Of a stretch of 64,000 nucleotides of DNA, positions 32,065 through 41,658 are shown piece by piece (the first letter of the stretch is position 1; every line of letters starts with the position of its first letter). The notes below the pieces were generated by a model. That model saw nothing but the letters and a program-made list of their open reading frames with translations, was not told the DNA's origin and made no database searches. The stretch comes from Chthonomonadales bacterium. GTDB taxonomy: Bacteria > Armatimonadota > Chthonomonadetes > Chthonomonadales > CAJBBX01. Location: the NCBI GenBank assembly GCA_027459625.1, contig DAIDHP010000021.1, forward strand, positions 1 through 64,000, given 5' to 3'. Position numbers and translations under genes: made by a program.

Positions 32065-34785
32065 ATGGGCATAATCCTACGAGTAAGACGGCTTTGTTTC
32101 CTATTGGCTATCCTCTTTACCCTTTTCACTTACTCCGGCGCGTCCGCAAGTTTAACGCTTTATGTCGCCCCAAACGGCAACGACCATTGGAGCGGGCGTT
32201 TATCCATGCCCAACCGCACTCGCACGGATGGTCCTCTCGCCACATTCCATGGCGCTCTAACCGCATTAAGAAAGGAGCGCGCATCGGGTGGCATACGGGG
32301 ACCGGTGACCGTCTATTTCAAGGGCGGAACATACGCTATCGGGAAGCCGATTGTGGTTACTCCTGCGGATTCCGGAACGACTAACTCTCCCGTTACTTTC
32401 GCGGCATACCTAGGCGAGACGCCGATTATAAGCGGTGGAAGAGCCATCAAGGGTTGGAAAAAGGGATCAGATGGCGTATGGAGTGCGAAGTTACCTGTCT
32501 CGTTGAAAGGATGGGATTTTCAGCAACTTTTCGTAAATGGAAAGCGCCGTATCCGGGCGCATTTGCCTGTTAAGGGTTTTTATAGGATGGTCGGCCCCGC
32601 ACCTCCGATAACGGATCCGGCCACGCATCAATATGTTACGAGGGATCGAACCGCATTTATCTATCACGGTCAAGATTTCGAACGGTGGCCGGACATATCC
32701 GATGCTCAGGTGGTTGTCTATCATTCATGGGAGACCTCTCGGCTTAGAATCAAATCCCTGGATGAGGAAAACCACATCGTAACTTTTACCGGTTCCTCGA
32801 ACTGGCCCTTCGGCACGTGGGAGCGGGATCAAAGGTACACCATTAATAATATTCGGGAGGGACTAAAACTGCCCGGGGAGTGGTATCTAAACGAGCGAAC
32901 CGGGGTGGTGGAGTATATGCCCTACCATGGAGAAAATCCAAACAAGGAGAATATCATCGCCCCTGTTACGGATACTCTGATGCAATTTGATGGGAATCCG
33001 GAAACCGGGCGTTTGGGTTATATTCGAATAACTGGATTTCACTTCGAATATTCCGATTGGACATTGGAACCGCAAGGGCATAGCGACGGTCAGGCTGCGG
33101 TGACGGTACCCGCAGCCATCATGGCGGAGGGTTTGGACCATTTCCAATTGGATCATTGCGATATCGCCCACATCGGCACGAACGCTATATGGCTGAACAA
33201 GGGGTGCCGATATGATCTCATTCAGCATAACATCATCCGTGACATGGGCGTTGGAGGGGTGAAAATCGGGGATCAGTCACGTCCGAGCAATCCTGAGGAT
33301 CTCTCCTCGTACAATCGGGTCGATAACAATCAAATCTATGATGGCGGTTACGTCTATCCGGCGGGAGTGGGGATATGGGTGGCGCAAAGTGACCACAACA
33401 CTCTTTCGCATAACGACATTCACGATCTGAATTACGATGGGATATCCGTCGGATGGAACTGGGGGGATGAACCGAACGACACCAACAACAACCTGATCGA
33501 ATACAACCGAATCTACCGGGTGATGAGGGGCAAACTAAGCGACGGGGGTGGAATATATTGCTTGGGCGTGTCTACCGGATCAGTCATCAAAGGGAATTTT
33601 ATTTATGATGTCTTTCCTTACCCCAACCCGCCATTCGCATGGGGGATATACTTGGACGCCACAACCAGTGGTTATACGGTTGAGGATAATATCGTATACG
33701 ATGTGTTCGCCGGCTGCCTGATGGGGCACAATGGCGCCCACGACAATACCATTGAGAACAACATCTTCGCCGATTCCGCCACCGCACTTATTTGGCCGTT
33801 CGTTCCAGACACGCATAACATCATTCGTGACAATATCTGTTACGTGAAGCAGGGGTCGCTTTTCCTATCCTGGAGTGCGCCTGCATTAAGGAATGATTTC
33901 GACGACAACCTGTACTCCGCAGCAAAAGGGGCTACCATCGATTTTTGGGGGCATCCACTATCCTTCTGGCAAGCGCAAGGGGAGGATCAACATTCGCTCA
34001 TAGCCGATCCTATGTTTGTGGATGCGAATAGATACGATTTCCGCCTGAGGAAGGATTCGCCTGCGTTGAAGCTGGGTTTTCATCCGATAGAGATGGAAAA
34101 GATAGGGTTGTATGGCGAGAAAGCGTGGGTGAATAGCGCGAAAAAGTTTCACTCTATGCCAGGGAAGCTGCCTCCTCCGCCTCCTCCCCCAAAACCTCTG
34201 ACGTTTCGTGATGGTTTTGAGCATACCGCGGCTGGTGCATTGCCTAAGCTTGGACAAGTGATAGGCGAGAGGGGAGGAGCCTTCATCCGTGTTACGGATA
34301 AACTTGCTTGCGTTGGGAAACACTGCCTTGAATTCAAGTGCGAGCCTGGAATGACGCATCCTTGGGAGCCTCTATTGCAATACGCTCCCAATACCACCAA
34401 GGGCGTCGCCGAGTTGGATTTCGATATCCGCATGGAACCCGGAGCAATTGCATTTGTGGAATGGCGAAATTCCGCCAATCCTTACTTAGTGGGGCCTAGC
34501 CTCCAAATCAGAGACGGCGATCTTTACGCCAACGGATCGAAGCTGATGCGCATTGATAATGAAGTGTGGTATCACATCCATATCCGCTGTCCCCTTGGCG
34601 ATTTATCGAACGGACATTATGATATGACTGTTTCCACTTTGGGAGCGACCGCCAGAGAATTCCCAAGCCTACCCGACGGCTCGCCTAAGTTTCAATCTCT
34701 GGAATGGCTGGGATTCGTCTGTCTGGCGGATAACCATGCGATTTTCTACGTGGACGATCTATCATTGCAGCTGAAGTCAAGATAA
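32065..34785 (+). CDS. Secreted right-handed beta-helix protein with C-terminal sandwich domain
   Basis: The start MGIILRVRRLCFLLA follows GAGGAGG; a longer frame upstream lacks this. The 906-residue product has a signal peptide ending near ASA. It opens with LYVAPNGNDHWSGRL, typical of parallel beta-helix proteins (pectate lyase/polygalacturonase-like, DUF1565). Many helix turns follow with Asn ladders (YNRVDNNQIYDGG, HNTLSHNDIHDLNYDGISVG, NTIENNIFADS). The helix ends in YDFRLRKDSPALKLGFHPIE. After a Pro linker, residues about 720-906 form a LamG-like sandwich. It probably binds or cuts an acidic polysaccharide outside the cell. A paralog with the same C-terminal helix signature lies at 63001-64000. 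Confidence 0.85.
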   Translation: MGIILRVRRLCFLLAILFTLFTYSGASASLTLYVAPNGNDHWSGRLSMPNRTRTDGPLATFHGALTALRKERASGGIRGPVTVYFKGGTYAIGKPIVVTPADSGTTNSPVTFAAYLGETPIISGGRAIKGWKKGSDGVWSAKLPVSLKGWDFQQLFVNGKRRIRAHLPVKGFYRMVGPAPPITDPATHQYVTRDRTAFIYHGQDFERWPDISDAQVVVYHSWETSRLRIKSLDEENHIVTFTGSSNWPFGTWERDQRYTINNIREGLKLPGEWYLNERTGVVEYMPYHGENPNKENIIAPVTDTLMQFDGNPETGRLGYIRITGFHFEYSDWTLEPQGHSDGQAAVTVPAAIMAEGLDHFQLDHCDIAHIGTNAIWLNKGCRYDLIQHNIIRDMGVGGVKIGDQSRPSNPEDLSSYNRVDNNQIYDGGYVYPAGVGIWVAQSDHNTLSHNDIHDLNYDGISVGWNWGDEPNDTNNNLIEYNRIYRVMRGKLSDGGGIYCLGVSTGSVIKGNFIYDVFPYPNPPFAWGIYLDATTSGYTVEDNIVYDVFAGCLMGHNGAHDNTIENNIFADSATALIWPFVPDTHNIIRDNICYVKQGSLFLSWSAPALRNDFDDNLYSAAKGATIDFWGHPLSFWQAQGEDQHSLIADPMFVDANRYDFRLRKDSPALKLGFHPIEMEKIGLYGEKAWVNSAKKFHSMPGKLPPPPPPPKPLTFRDGFEHTAAGALPKLGQVIGERGGAFIRVTDKLACVGKHCLEFKCEPGMTHPWEPLLQYAPNTTKGVAELDFDIRMEPGAIAFVEWRNSANPYLVGPSLQIRDGDLYANGSKLMRIDNEVWYHIHIRCPLGDLSNGHYDMTVSTLGATAREFPSLPDGSPKFQSLEWLGFVCLADNHAIFYVDDLSLQLKSR

Positions 34786-34795
34786 AGGGCAAACA

Positions 34796-34818
34796 ACGGA
34801 GCAAACGACGGAGCAAAC
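34796..34818 (+). repeat. Short direct repeat
   Basis: ACGGAGCAAAC occurs at 34796-34806 and 34808-34818, just past the beta-helix gene. It may be slippage. No function is evident. Confidence 0.5.
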
Positions 34819-34863
34819 ATATCCGGAAAGTCACAGAAAAGAGTCAGTTACGAAGAGGAAAAA

Positions 34864-35475
34864 ATGAGTATTACCATTCGTCGAGAGAACGAAAACGATT
34901 ACGCCGAAGTGGAGAACCTCACACGGGAGGCGTTTTGGAATATGTACAGACCCGGTTGCGTTGAACATTTAATAGTTAACAAACTCCGCAAGGTTCTCGC
35001 CTTCATATATGAGTTGGATCTTGTTGCAATATCGGATGATAGGATAGTCGGTCATATTATTTATTCCAAAGCGAAAGTGGTTGACAAGGATGGCATGGAG
35101 TATGATGTCATATGCTTTGGACCGATTAGTGTTTTGCCGCCTTATCAAAACAGAGGAATCGGCTCGGCGTTAATAGAACGAACGATATCGATAGCCAAGG
35201 ATTTGGGCTATAAGGGGATAATTATATATGGAGATCCCGACTACTACCACCGATTCGGATTTAAGAATGCAGGGCGCTTTGGTATCACAACCGCTGAAGG
35301 AGCGAACTTTGAAGCCTTTATGGCTTTGGAGGTATACAAGGGAAGCTTGAAGGGCGTAACAGGGAAATTCCAAGAAGACCAGGTTTATAAAGTGGACGAA
35401 GTGGAAGTGGAGGAATTTGAAAAAAGATTCCCTTACAAGGAAAAAGGCGCTCCGAAAATTATTATTCAGCCGTGA
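34864..35475 (+). CDS. GNAT-family N-acetyltransferase (YhbS-like)
   Basis: The 203-residue protein has the GNAT fold. Acetyl-CoA binding motif A reads PISVLPPYQNRGIGSALIERTI, with the Q-x-x-G-x-G pyrophosphate loop. The N-terminal strand ITIRRENENDYAEVENLTREAF is typical of YhbS-like enzymes, as is the segment IIIYGDPDYYHRFGF. The substrate is unknown. The gene is visibly richer in A/T than its neighbours and uses AAT, AAA, ATA and GAA heavily, suggesting transfer from a low-GC source such as Firmicutes. The start follows GAAGAGG. Confidence 0.88.
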   Translation: MSITIRRENENDYAEVENLTREAFWNMYRPGCVEHLIVNKLRKVLAFIYELDLVAISDDRIVGHIIYSKAKVVDKDGMEYDVICFGPISVLPPYQNRGIGSALIERTISIAKDLGYKGIIIYGDPDYYHRFGFKNAGRFGITTAEGANFEAFMALEVYKGSLKGVTGKFQEDQVYKVDEVEVEEFEKRFPYKEKGAPKIIIQP

Positions 35476-35603
35476 ACATTCCATTATGGTGATTGCAAAT
35501 TCGAAACAAGAGGATAATATCATTCATCTCACGCAGGATGATGCCACTGGAAAGCGAATATTACAATTGCTCAAATACATATCCGCCATCAAGGAGAAAT
35601 GCA

Positions 35604-36266
35604 TTGGGAGGGATACGTCTTTACACTCAATCCATCCTTTGGGTCTGCTGGAACATTTTCCTCGCGCTTATACCCGTTGCATTGGGTTATCTTATCAATA
35701 AAATCGTTAGTTCGACACCTCCGTCAAGAAGAATGAAGGTTGCGATTCCTATAGCGCTTTTGTTCCTTGTGTGGTTGGCGTTCCTTCCAAACACTTGCTA
35801 CCTCCTGACGGAGTGGAGGCATTTCCTCGGGAAAGTGTTGCACAGCGACATCTATCGCCAAGCTGAGACTAACCACTCCGCTCTGTTTCGATTGAATGTC
35901 GCCGCCCTGTACTACATCCTGTACAGCGGATTAGGGGTATTCTGCTTCACTTTGGCGATACGCCCCATTGAACGCACATTTCGCATTTTGGGCTGGAAAT
36001 TTCCATACTTCGCCCCGTTTCTCTTCCTGTTCATCTCCATAGGTGTTTATCTCGGTTTGATCCTCAGGCTGAACTCATGGTATGTGATCACCAGACCGGA
36101 TATGGTTTTTCTTTCCATTCTCGGCATCGCGCAAAGCAAGGCGCTTGTTCTGGCGATCATTGTGTTCATGATTGTAATTTGGGCGTTGTATGAGGGGTTG
36201 GATTTATGGTTGGACGCTTTTTTGGACAGAATCGGGAAGATGATAAAAGGGTGTCAAACTGGATAG
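35604..36266 (+). CDS. DUF1361 integral membrane protein (TTG start)
   Basis: The frame extends upstream to 35493, but AAGGAGA at 35591-35597 is correctly spaced only for the TTG at 35604, giving 220 residues. The protein has about six hydrophobic segments: SILWVCWNIFLALIPVALGYL, VAIPIALLFLVWLAFLPNTC, LYYILYSGLGVFCFTLAI, FAPFLFLFISIGVYLGLILR and VLAIIVFMIVIWALYEG among them. The FLPNTCYLLTEWRH motif and RLNSWYV are hallmarks of DUF1361. Function is unknown. It is followed after 14 nt by a Tat-signal gene, probably co-transcribed. Confidence 0.8.
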   Translation: MGGIRLYTQSILWVCWNIFLALIPVALGYLINKIVSSTPPSRRMKVAIPIALLFLVWLAFLPNTCYLLTEWRHFLGKVLHSDIYRQAETNHSALFRLNVAALYYILYSGLGVFCFTLAIRPIERTFRILGWKFPYFAPFLFLFISIGVYLGLILRLNSWYVITRPDMVFLSILGIAQSKALVLAIIVFMIVIWALYEGLDLWLDAFLDRIGKMIKGCQTG

Positions 36267-36280
36267 AAGGATAGCTTATC

Positions 36281-38527
36281 ATGCATCGCAGGGAATTTAT
36301 TAAGACGGCGGGTCTGGGGGGATTGTCGTTTATGTTCAACAATTCGGCTTCACAGCCTGAGAATAAGGCTTTCGCCGAAACCGCCAAATCCTCCGTAAAA
36401 GCGAAAAAGGGTGCAACGATCCAGGACGATAAGGGTTGGATAATCGTGTGCTCCACTCCCAACGACCTCGTAAACACTCTGAAAGCGAATGGATATCCGG
36501 TATTCCAGTTTCAGGATATTGAGGAGGCGGTGCGAAAATCTCCAGTCGGTTCAGGGGCGCTTCTCCTTTCAGATGGTTATCCCGTTAATCCCATTCATAT
36601 CCCTGCTTCGCTTGTAGCAGAGATTGAGAGAAAACGTCTTCGGTTATATGCGGAATTTACCGGTTCTCTTCCGGAACTGAAACTTGGCGAGATGCAAGAG
36701 TCTCCATGGTCCAGAGCGGTCGTTGCGTCAGACTTTTTCGGATCCGAATTGCCGAAACTCAGACTAATGGATTTGCATGATTGCAGATTCCTTCCTGTGT
36801 CTCTGACCGCCGATGACGATATCATCACTCATTTGGCGTATGGTAGGGTCGCCGGATTCAACACGGCGGTCTACGGATTACCGGATCCCGCCTATCCTCT
36901 TTTATTCGAAATTCCCGAACGGAATCTTCTAATGTCCACAACCAAATTAAGCCAGTTCATCACCTCTCGCTATGAGCCATCCGAAGCATGGAAGACCGTA
37001 TGGATGAGGATATTGAATTGGGTCAATCCCAAGGTTGCTCTTGGTAAATTCCATTTCTCCGCAACGGTTCGTCCATCCCATCCGTTCGATGCAAACTTGC
37101 CTGATGATCATGAGGAGACGGCGTTGCGGAGGGGGGGCAAGTGGTTTCATACCAGTCGCTTGCTCATATCCCCGGCAAGGGATGATCAAATTCAAAAAAT
37201 CGCCGATGTCGGGATTGCCCCCGCACCGCCGATAGAGAGCGTGTTGGGGGATGGATCGCACGGTATTGCGGAGGGATACGTCTCCCGAATTCAATTGGAC
37301 GGATCCCAATACCAGTCCATCGCTCGCAGATGCGATTGCACCGCCGAATCGGCAATGGCTCTGGCATATTCCTCGAAGCTGTTCGGGAAAAAAGAGGATA
37401 ATGGGGTGTCGAAGCGACTGCTGGATTTTCTTTACTTCACTTCCGACGCTCGGAAAAGGGAGTATGCCGATCCGAAAAACGGAGCGTATGGACTGATCGC
37501 CTGGGGCCTGAACACCGAAGCGTGGCGTATCGCGACTTACGGCGATGACGAGGCTCGAGTGATGCTCGCCACCCTGACCGCTTCGGCACTTCTCCATGAG
37601 AAACGTTGGCTTGATCCAGTGATGCAGTGCATGCTAGGGGATCTTCGAACTACCGGCAGGCTGGGCTTCCGAGAAGATCGGATCGATTTGGGGCCGCTAA
37701 CCAGTCTGGGATGGCGTTATTTCTTCGATCAGTCGAACACAAGCTTCTCCCCTCATTATCAAAGTTATCTTTGGGCGTGTTATCTTTGGGGGTGGCATAA
37801 AACCGGATTCCCCCTGTTTCAGCGTCGGGCGGAAAATGCAATTCGAATGACCATGGAGGCGTATCCGGACAGATGGGAGTGGACTAACGGCATGCAACAG
37901 GAGAGGGCGCGAATGCTGCTGCCACTTTCCTGGCTGGTGCGGGTGGATGATACCCCGGAGCATCGCTCATGGCTTAAACGAATGGCGACCGATTTACTTG
38001 CGCTTCAGGATGCATGCGGAGTGATACGGGAGGAGATAGGAAATTTGGCGAACGGCCAATGCAGACCGCCGCAATCCAATGCCGCCTACGGCACCGCTGA
38101 AGCTCCTTTGCTCCAAGTAAACGGAGATCCGGTGTGTGATCTACTCTATACCACTAATTTCGCGTTTTTAGGGTTGCATGAGGCTACAACGGCGACGGGA
38201 GAGAGTTTTTATTCCGCCGCAGAGGAGAGGCTTGCCAAGTTCCTTTGCAGTATTCAAGTTCAATCGGAAAAACATCCTGAGTTGAATGGCGGATGGTACC
38301 GGGCGTTTGATTATCATAATTGGCAATACTGGGCGAGTAATAGCGACGCGGGATGGGGGGTGTGGTCGATTGAATCGGGGTGGACACAGGGATGGATATG
38401 CGCAGTGCTTGCATTACGGCATATGCGCACATCTCTTTGGAATCTTCTGGAATGGAACCAGATGGGGGAGGGTTTCAACCATTGGCGAAATATCATGCTT
38501 CCTAATGATCTGTTGGAGAACTCATGA
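36281..38527 (+). CDS. Tat-exported protein with probable alpha/alpha-barrel domain
   Basis: The 748-residue protein begins MHRREFIKTAGLGGLSFMF, a twin-arginine signal (RREFIK plus a weakly hydrophobic core), so it is probably exported folded. Residues about 50-270 resemble a flavodoxin-like or GATase-like domain of glycan-related proteins. Residues about 330-740 are rich in helical pairs with Trp/Tyr-rich loops (GAYGLIAWGLNTEAWR, PHYQSYLWACYLWGW, HNWQYWASNSDAGWGVW), as in (alpha/alpha)6 glycosidase barrels. I cannot assign a family. AAGGA precedes the start at 10 nt. Confidence 0.7.
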   Translation: MHRREFIKTAGLGGLSFMFNNSASQPENKAFAETAKSSVKAKKGATIQDDKGWIIVCSTPNDLVNTLKANGYPVFQFQDIEEAVRKSPVGSGALLLSDGYPVNPIHIPASLVAEIERKRLRLYAEFTGSLPELKLGEMQESPWSRAVVASDFFGSELPKLRLMDLHDCRFLPVSLTADDDIITHLAYGRVAGFNTAVYGLPDPAYPLLFEIPERNLLMSTTKLSQFITSRYEPSEAWKTVWMRILNWVNPKVALGKFHFSATVRPSHPFDANLPDDHEETALRRGGKWFHTSRLLISPARDDQIQKIADVGIAPAPPIESVLGDGSHGIAEGYVSRIQLDGSQYQSIARRCDCTAESAMALAYSSKLFGKKEDNGVSKRLLDFLYFTSDARKREYADPKNGAYGLIAWGLNTEAWRIATYGDDEARVMLATLTASALLHEKRWLDPVMQCMLGDLRTTGRLGFREDRIDLGPLTSLGWRYFFDQSNTSFSPHYQSYLWACYLWGWHKTGFPLFQRRAENAIRMTMEAYPDRWEWTNGMQQERARMLLPLSWLVRVDDTPEHRSWLKRMATDLLALQDACGVIREEIGNLANGQCRPPQSNAAYGTAEAPLLQVNGDPVCDLLYTTNFAFLGLHEATTATGESFYSAAEERLAKFLCSIQVQSEKHPELNGGWYRAFDYHNWQYWASNSDAGWGVWSIESGWTQGWICAVLALRHMRTSLWNLLEWNQMGEGFNHWRNIMLPNDLLENS

Positions 38528-38572
38528 TATTTTACGCAGCAACCACAATACTTATTAAGGGTCGAATCTCAG

Positions 38573-39480
38573 TTAACGTTCCTCGACAAACATCTCCTCC
38601 AAGCTGGATGCAAAGAGAACGCGATCGGAAAGTTTCTCCAACTTCTCAGGTTTTTTCTCATTTCGAATGCGTTCCGCCATTTTTTCGGGCAATATTCCGA
38701 ATTTGCTCTTGATTTGCCTAAGAAGGGTTCTTTTCATCACATCATCAATTCCTTCCCTTATTCCCTTCTCAAGCCATTTTGTTTGCCATTGAGTAAGCAT
38801 TTCCGACACCTCCTTGGATTCCTTTCTTCGAACCCTGTTATTCCATTCCTCAACATGCGCCGTATCGAGAGGCAGATACTGATCCACGACGCTTGCAAGC
38901 AAATACGTTCTCCGATCGTCCAGTTTAGCGCGTGCTATTCTTTCATAAAGCCTTATTTTCCTCGATATCCTGTTCTTTTCCGCGCTTTGCATCAGTGCGC
39001 AAACGGCGGGACCGAGAGGGTTTCCGCTATCTACGTAGTCCTCCTCCTTTAAATCTGGAAGAGCCACCACATGGTATTGGAATATATTTATCGATTCGTC
39101 GTAAGCCGATAGAACATATTCCTCATAGCCGTTCCCATGGTTTTCCGAGAGCAGAAAAAGGGCGACTGGCAGAACTGAAACCCCCTCCCTTAAGGTGAGC
39201 AACGAAAAATACTCCCACATCCTGCGCGGGAACTGTCTTGTGCGCCTTGCCTGAACCTCCACGTGCACCAGCGTGGTAATACCGGTTTCACCTATATCCT
39301 CCGTCTCCATCACGATGTCAGGCTCGCGCCGTCGCCCTGCGGGGGAGTGAGTAATAGCTCCTTGTCCATCGGACGCAACTGCGAGAGGTTCACTCGCGAA
39401 GAGATTTTGGGCAGCAAAAGATGCACGAATTCCCAAAAGAAAACCGTTAAAACCTCTTTCCACAGTTGATCATGCGTCAT
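38573..39480 (-). pseudogene. Frameshifted Rpn-type PD-(D/E)XK nuclease with DUF4351
   Basis: The true start is the ATG at 39480, behind AGGAG at 6 nt, giving MTHDQLWKEVLTVFFWEFV then SQLRPMDKELLLTPPQGD. That frame then runs off. One base missing in the G-run near 39335-39345 would rejoin it to the long frame with RRREPDIVMETED and TTLVHVEVQARRTRQFPRRM, the nuclease core (Asp, then Glu-x-Gln). The C-terminus LLRQIKSKFGILPEKMAER is DUF4351. Such proteins relate to recombination-promoting nuclease/transposase families found next to mobile DNA. The start region is intact, so the lesion may be recent. Confidence 0.8.
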
Positions 39481-40190
39481 GGCACGCTCCTAAAAGTGGT
39501 GTCCTCGAATGCAATCTATTTTACCACCCGCCATGATTCAGTGTGCGTCCGGAGTGATGCCGCACAATGGAACCAACCATCATTAAAGATAGATTTTGTG
39601 TTGAAAAAAACCTTCATAATATGATATTGTCATATCACGATGTGCATTTTCCGCGTTATGTTCCGTCAGCGAAAGCTATGATTTGTGGGGTCACACAAGG
39701 TTCGGATCGGATTCCACCGATGAAGATGTACGCATCGCGATCTCTCGATGAAGCGCTGGTTCCGCTTGGTTGCACAATTCCGCTACAGCATTCTCATACA
39801 AAGTAGATGGAGAAAGGAGGGGCGAGCGAGCGAAAAATATGGTTCTTCGCTGTTCCTGTGGGTGACGAATGGATGAGTAAGCGGCGACATGGAATAAGAC
39901 GGTTTTATTATGGTACCGCTCCGTATTCCCATCGGGATGAATCCCGAGGTGCGATATCCCAAATGGCTTGAAAGCCATCCGCCAACCTCGACGGAGTTGA
40001 ATGTTAATAACTCGGTTCGCCCGCAGCACATCCTCATTCGGGCTTTGCAAGCGTATCGGCACACTCCATTGGACATCTTTTTCGGGATGGAATGAGTTCA
40101 ATGCAGAGATACCCGCCTGTCGTATACCCACACAATACAGCGAGTAACCAAGAAAAATGATTTTTTGAAAAGTCTTGAACGTGATCCTAA
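39481..40190. other. 710-nt intergenic stretch of uncertain content
   Basis: No confident gene. It holds a palindrome TGATAT-TGTC-ATATCA near 39630-39650 and an imperfect copy of the dispersed element (TTCGGATCGGA, 39711-39721). A 61-codon plus-strand frame at 39910-40095 (MVPLRIPIGMNPEVRYPKWL...) looks protein-like, but the opposite strand is also open (39691-40131), so neither is trusted. The stretch may be debris of a mobile element. Confidence 0.4.
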
Positions 40191-40655
40191 ATGAAATATA
40201 TAAATCCTATAAATATTATATATATGTTAGTGGATATCTATATCCTGGTAATTATTATCAAAGGACATATAAAAGCCAGGATTAAGTTAGCGGACTTATC
40301 ATTATGGTCCGCACCTAAAAATACTGTTTACAGAGATAGATGGGCTTCGGGGCATTCAAGAAGGAATATCATTACAAGAATCGCTGGAGCAGGTAATTGT
40401 TTGGATGTTATCGTCACCCAAAATGAATTAATCACGAGACTTACATTTCCATTTAATATTTTCTTTTCCGGATACGAATTTGATTTATTGCATCGAATTA
40501 AGTTATCAGACATATGCGAAGTGAGAAAGAATATCGGTTTTCTTAAGAGCGGATATAGGGTTGCATACAAAAGTTGCCATGGAGAGATGTAATCGCTAAA
40601 TTTGGATGTTCATAACCCGATTAAATTCATAGACAGCCTGAAGATTCCACTATAA
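40191..40655 (+). pseudogene. AT-rich bacterial PH-like protein gene interrupted by an in-frame TAA
   Basis: The first part (134 codons) has an N-terminal membrane segment (IIYMLVDIYILVIIIKG) and a small beta domain, IITRIAGAGNCLDVIVTQN then ITRLTFPFNIFF, RIKLSDICEVRKNIG and GYRVAYKS. This resembles a bacterial pleckstrin-homology-like fold. The TAA at 40590-40592 is followed in the same frame by LNLDVHNPIKFIDSLKIPL, the expected final strand and helix ('..NP..FI..L'), ending at 40655. So the ancestral gene was about 154 codons. Composition is far more A/T-rich than neighbours, indicating transfer. Without its last helix the fold is probably impaired. Function is unknown. Confidence 0.55.
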
Positions 40656-40715
40656 AAAACCGACATAAAATGGCGCTCTTGCAAGCAGGGTCTCTTAAAC
40701 TCCCATTTATCCACT

Positions 40716-40770
40716 ATGTGGCAATTACGACATATATAACCAATTACCTCTCTATAGGATTATGCCACAT
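40716..40770. repeat. Inverted repeat upstream of larB
   Basis: ATGTGGCA (40716-40723) and TGCCACAT (40763-40770) are exact inverse copies 39 nt apart, about 40 nt before the larB -35 box. Possible operator half-sites or stem. Confidence 0.3.
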
Positions 40771-40806
40771 GCAAACCGCTCTTGTACGATAACCGTTCCT
40801 CTTCAC

Positions 40807-40836
40807 TTCACACTCCACTCGGAATAGGGCTATAAT
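40807..40836 (+). promoter_or_regulatory. Promoter of the larB operon
   Basis: TTCACA (40807-40812), an 18-nt spacer and a perfect TATAAT (40831-40836). Transcription would start near 40843, which rules out the ATG at 40840 as start codon. Confidence 0.6.
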
Positions 40837-40881
40837 TGCATGGGAAGGAATCCTCGAATAGAGGAAAGCGGGTGTAACGTT

Positions 40882-41640
40882 ATGGATGTGGATCGTTTGA
40901 CAAAATTACTTGAGGAGGTTAAAACGGGGGAAACCTCCATTGAGGAAGCCCTGATGCACCTGAGAGACCTCCCTTATGAGGATATAGGATTCGCGAAGGT
41001 GGATCACCATCGCACTCTGCGTAACGGCTACCCTGAGGTGATTTATTGCCCGGGAAAGGCGCTGGATCATATTCTCGCCATTGCCGAGAGGCTCCGTCAG
41101 CGCAGCGCCAAGGTGCTCGCCACGCGTGCTGAGGAGTCGGTTGCTCACGCTCTAAGGCAAAAGTTCCCGGATGTGCGATGGAATCCACAGGCTCGCATCG
41201 CTGTCATCCCGGGGACGCAGACGAACGAGGAATCGATCGAAAGAAAGTCGGGATTGGTGCTCGTTGTCTCTGCGGGAACGGCGGACATTCCGGTTGCGGA
41301 GGAGGCGGTTGTGACCGCCTCGGAGATGGGCTCCAGCGTGGAGCGTCTTTATGACGTGGGCGTTGCTGGGCTGCATCGGTTACTGGATAAGCGCGATAAG
41401 CTCTTCGAGGCGAATGTCCTTATTGTCGTTGCGGGGATGGAGGGGGCGTTGGCGTCCGTCGTAGGCGGATTGGTCAGGCAGCCCGTCATCGCGGTTCCCA
41501 CAAGCGTGGGATACGGGGCGAGTTTCGGGGGCTTGGCTGCGTTGCTTACGATGCTGAACTCCTGCGCTTCGGGAGTGTCCGTGATGAACATAGATAATGG
41601 ATTCGGAGCGGGATATTTCGCTCATATGATAAACAGATAG
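40882..41640 (+). CDS. larB: LarB, nickel-pincer cofactor biosynthesis carboxylase/hydrolase
   Basis: The start MDVDRLTKLLEEV is downstream of the predicted promoter; the longer frame is not. The 252-residue protein shows the LarB N-terminal helix bundle (TSIEEALMHLRDLPYEDIGFAKVDHHR, then GYPEVIYCPGK). Its C-terminal PurE-like domain has VVSAGTADIPVAEEAV, VAGMEGALASVVGGLV and VPTSVGYGASFGGLAALL. LarB carboxylates nicotinic acid adenine dinucleotide, the first step to the nickel-pincer nucleotide used by lactate racemase and other LarA-like racemases/epimerases. No larC, larE or larA is nearby. The next gene, 18 nt on, is a sugar-type dehydrogenase, so the cofactor may serve a sugar-acid epimerase here. 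Confidence 0.93.
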   Translation: MDVDRLTKLLEEVKTGETSIEEALMHLRDLPYEDIGFAKVDHHRTLRNGYPEVIYCPGKALDHILAIAERLRQRSAKVLATRAEESVAHALRQKFPDVRWNPQARIAVIPGTQTNEESIERKSGLVLVVSAGTADIPVAEEAVVTASEMGSSVERLYDVGVAGLHRLLDKRDKLFEANVLIVVAGMEGALASVVGGLVRQPVIAVPTSVGYGASFGGLAALLTMLNSCASGVSVMNIDNGFGAGYFAHMINR

Positions 41641-41658
41641 GAGGACAGGTCTTTTAAG

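Noticed and set aside
39691-40131. Minus-strand gene in the 39.5-40.2 kb gap
   Set aside because: Both strands are open here and neither has a ribosome site or family motif; kept only as uncertain intergenic content.
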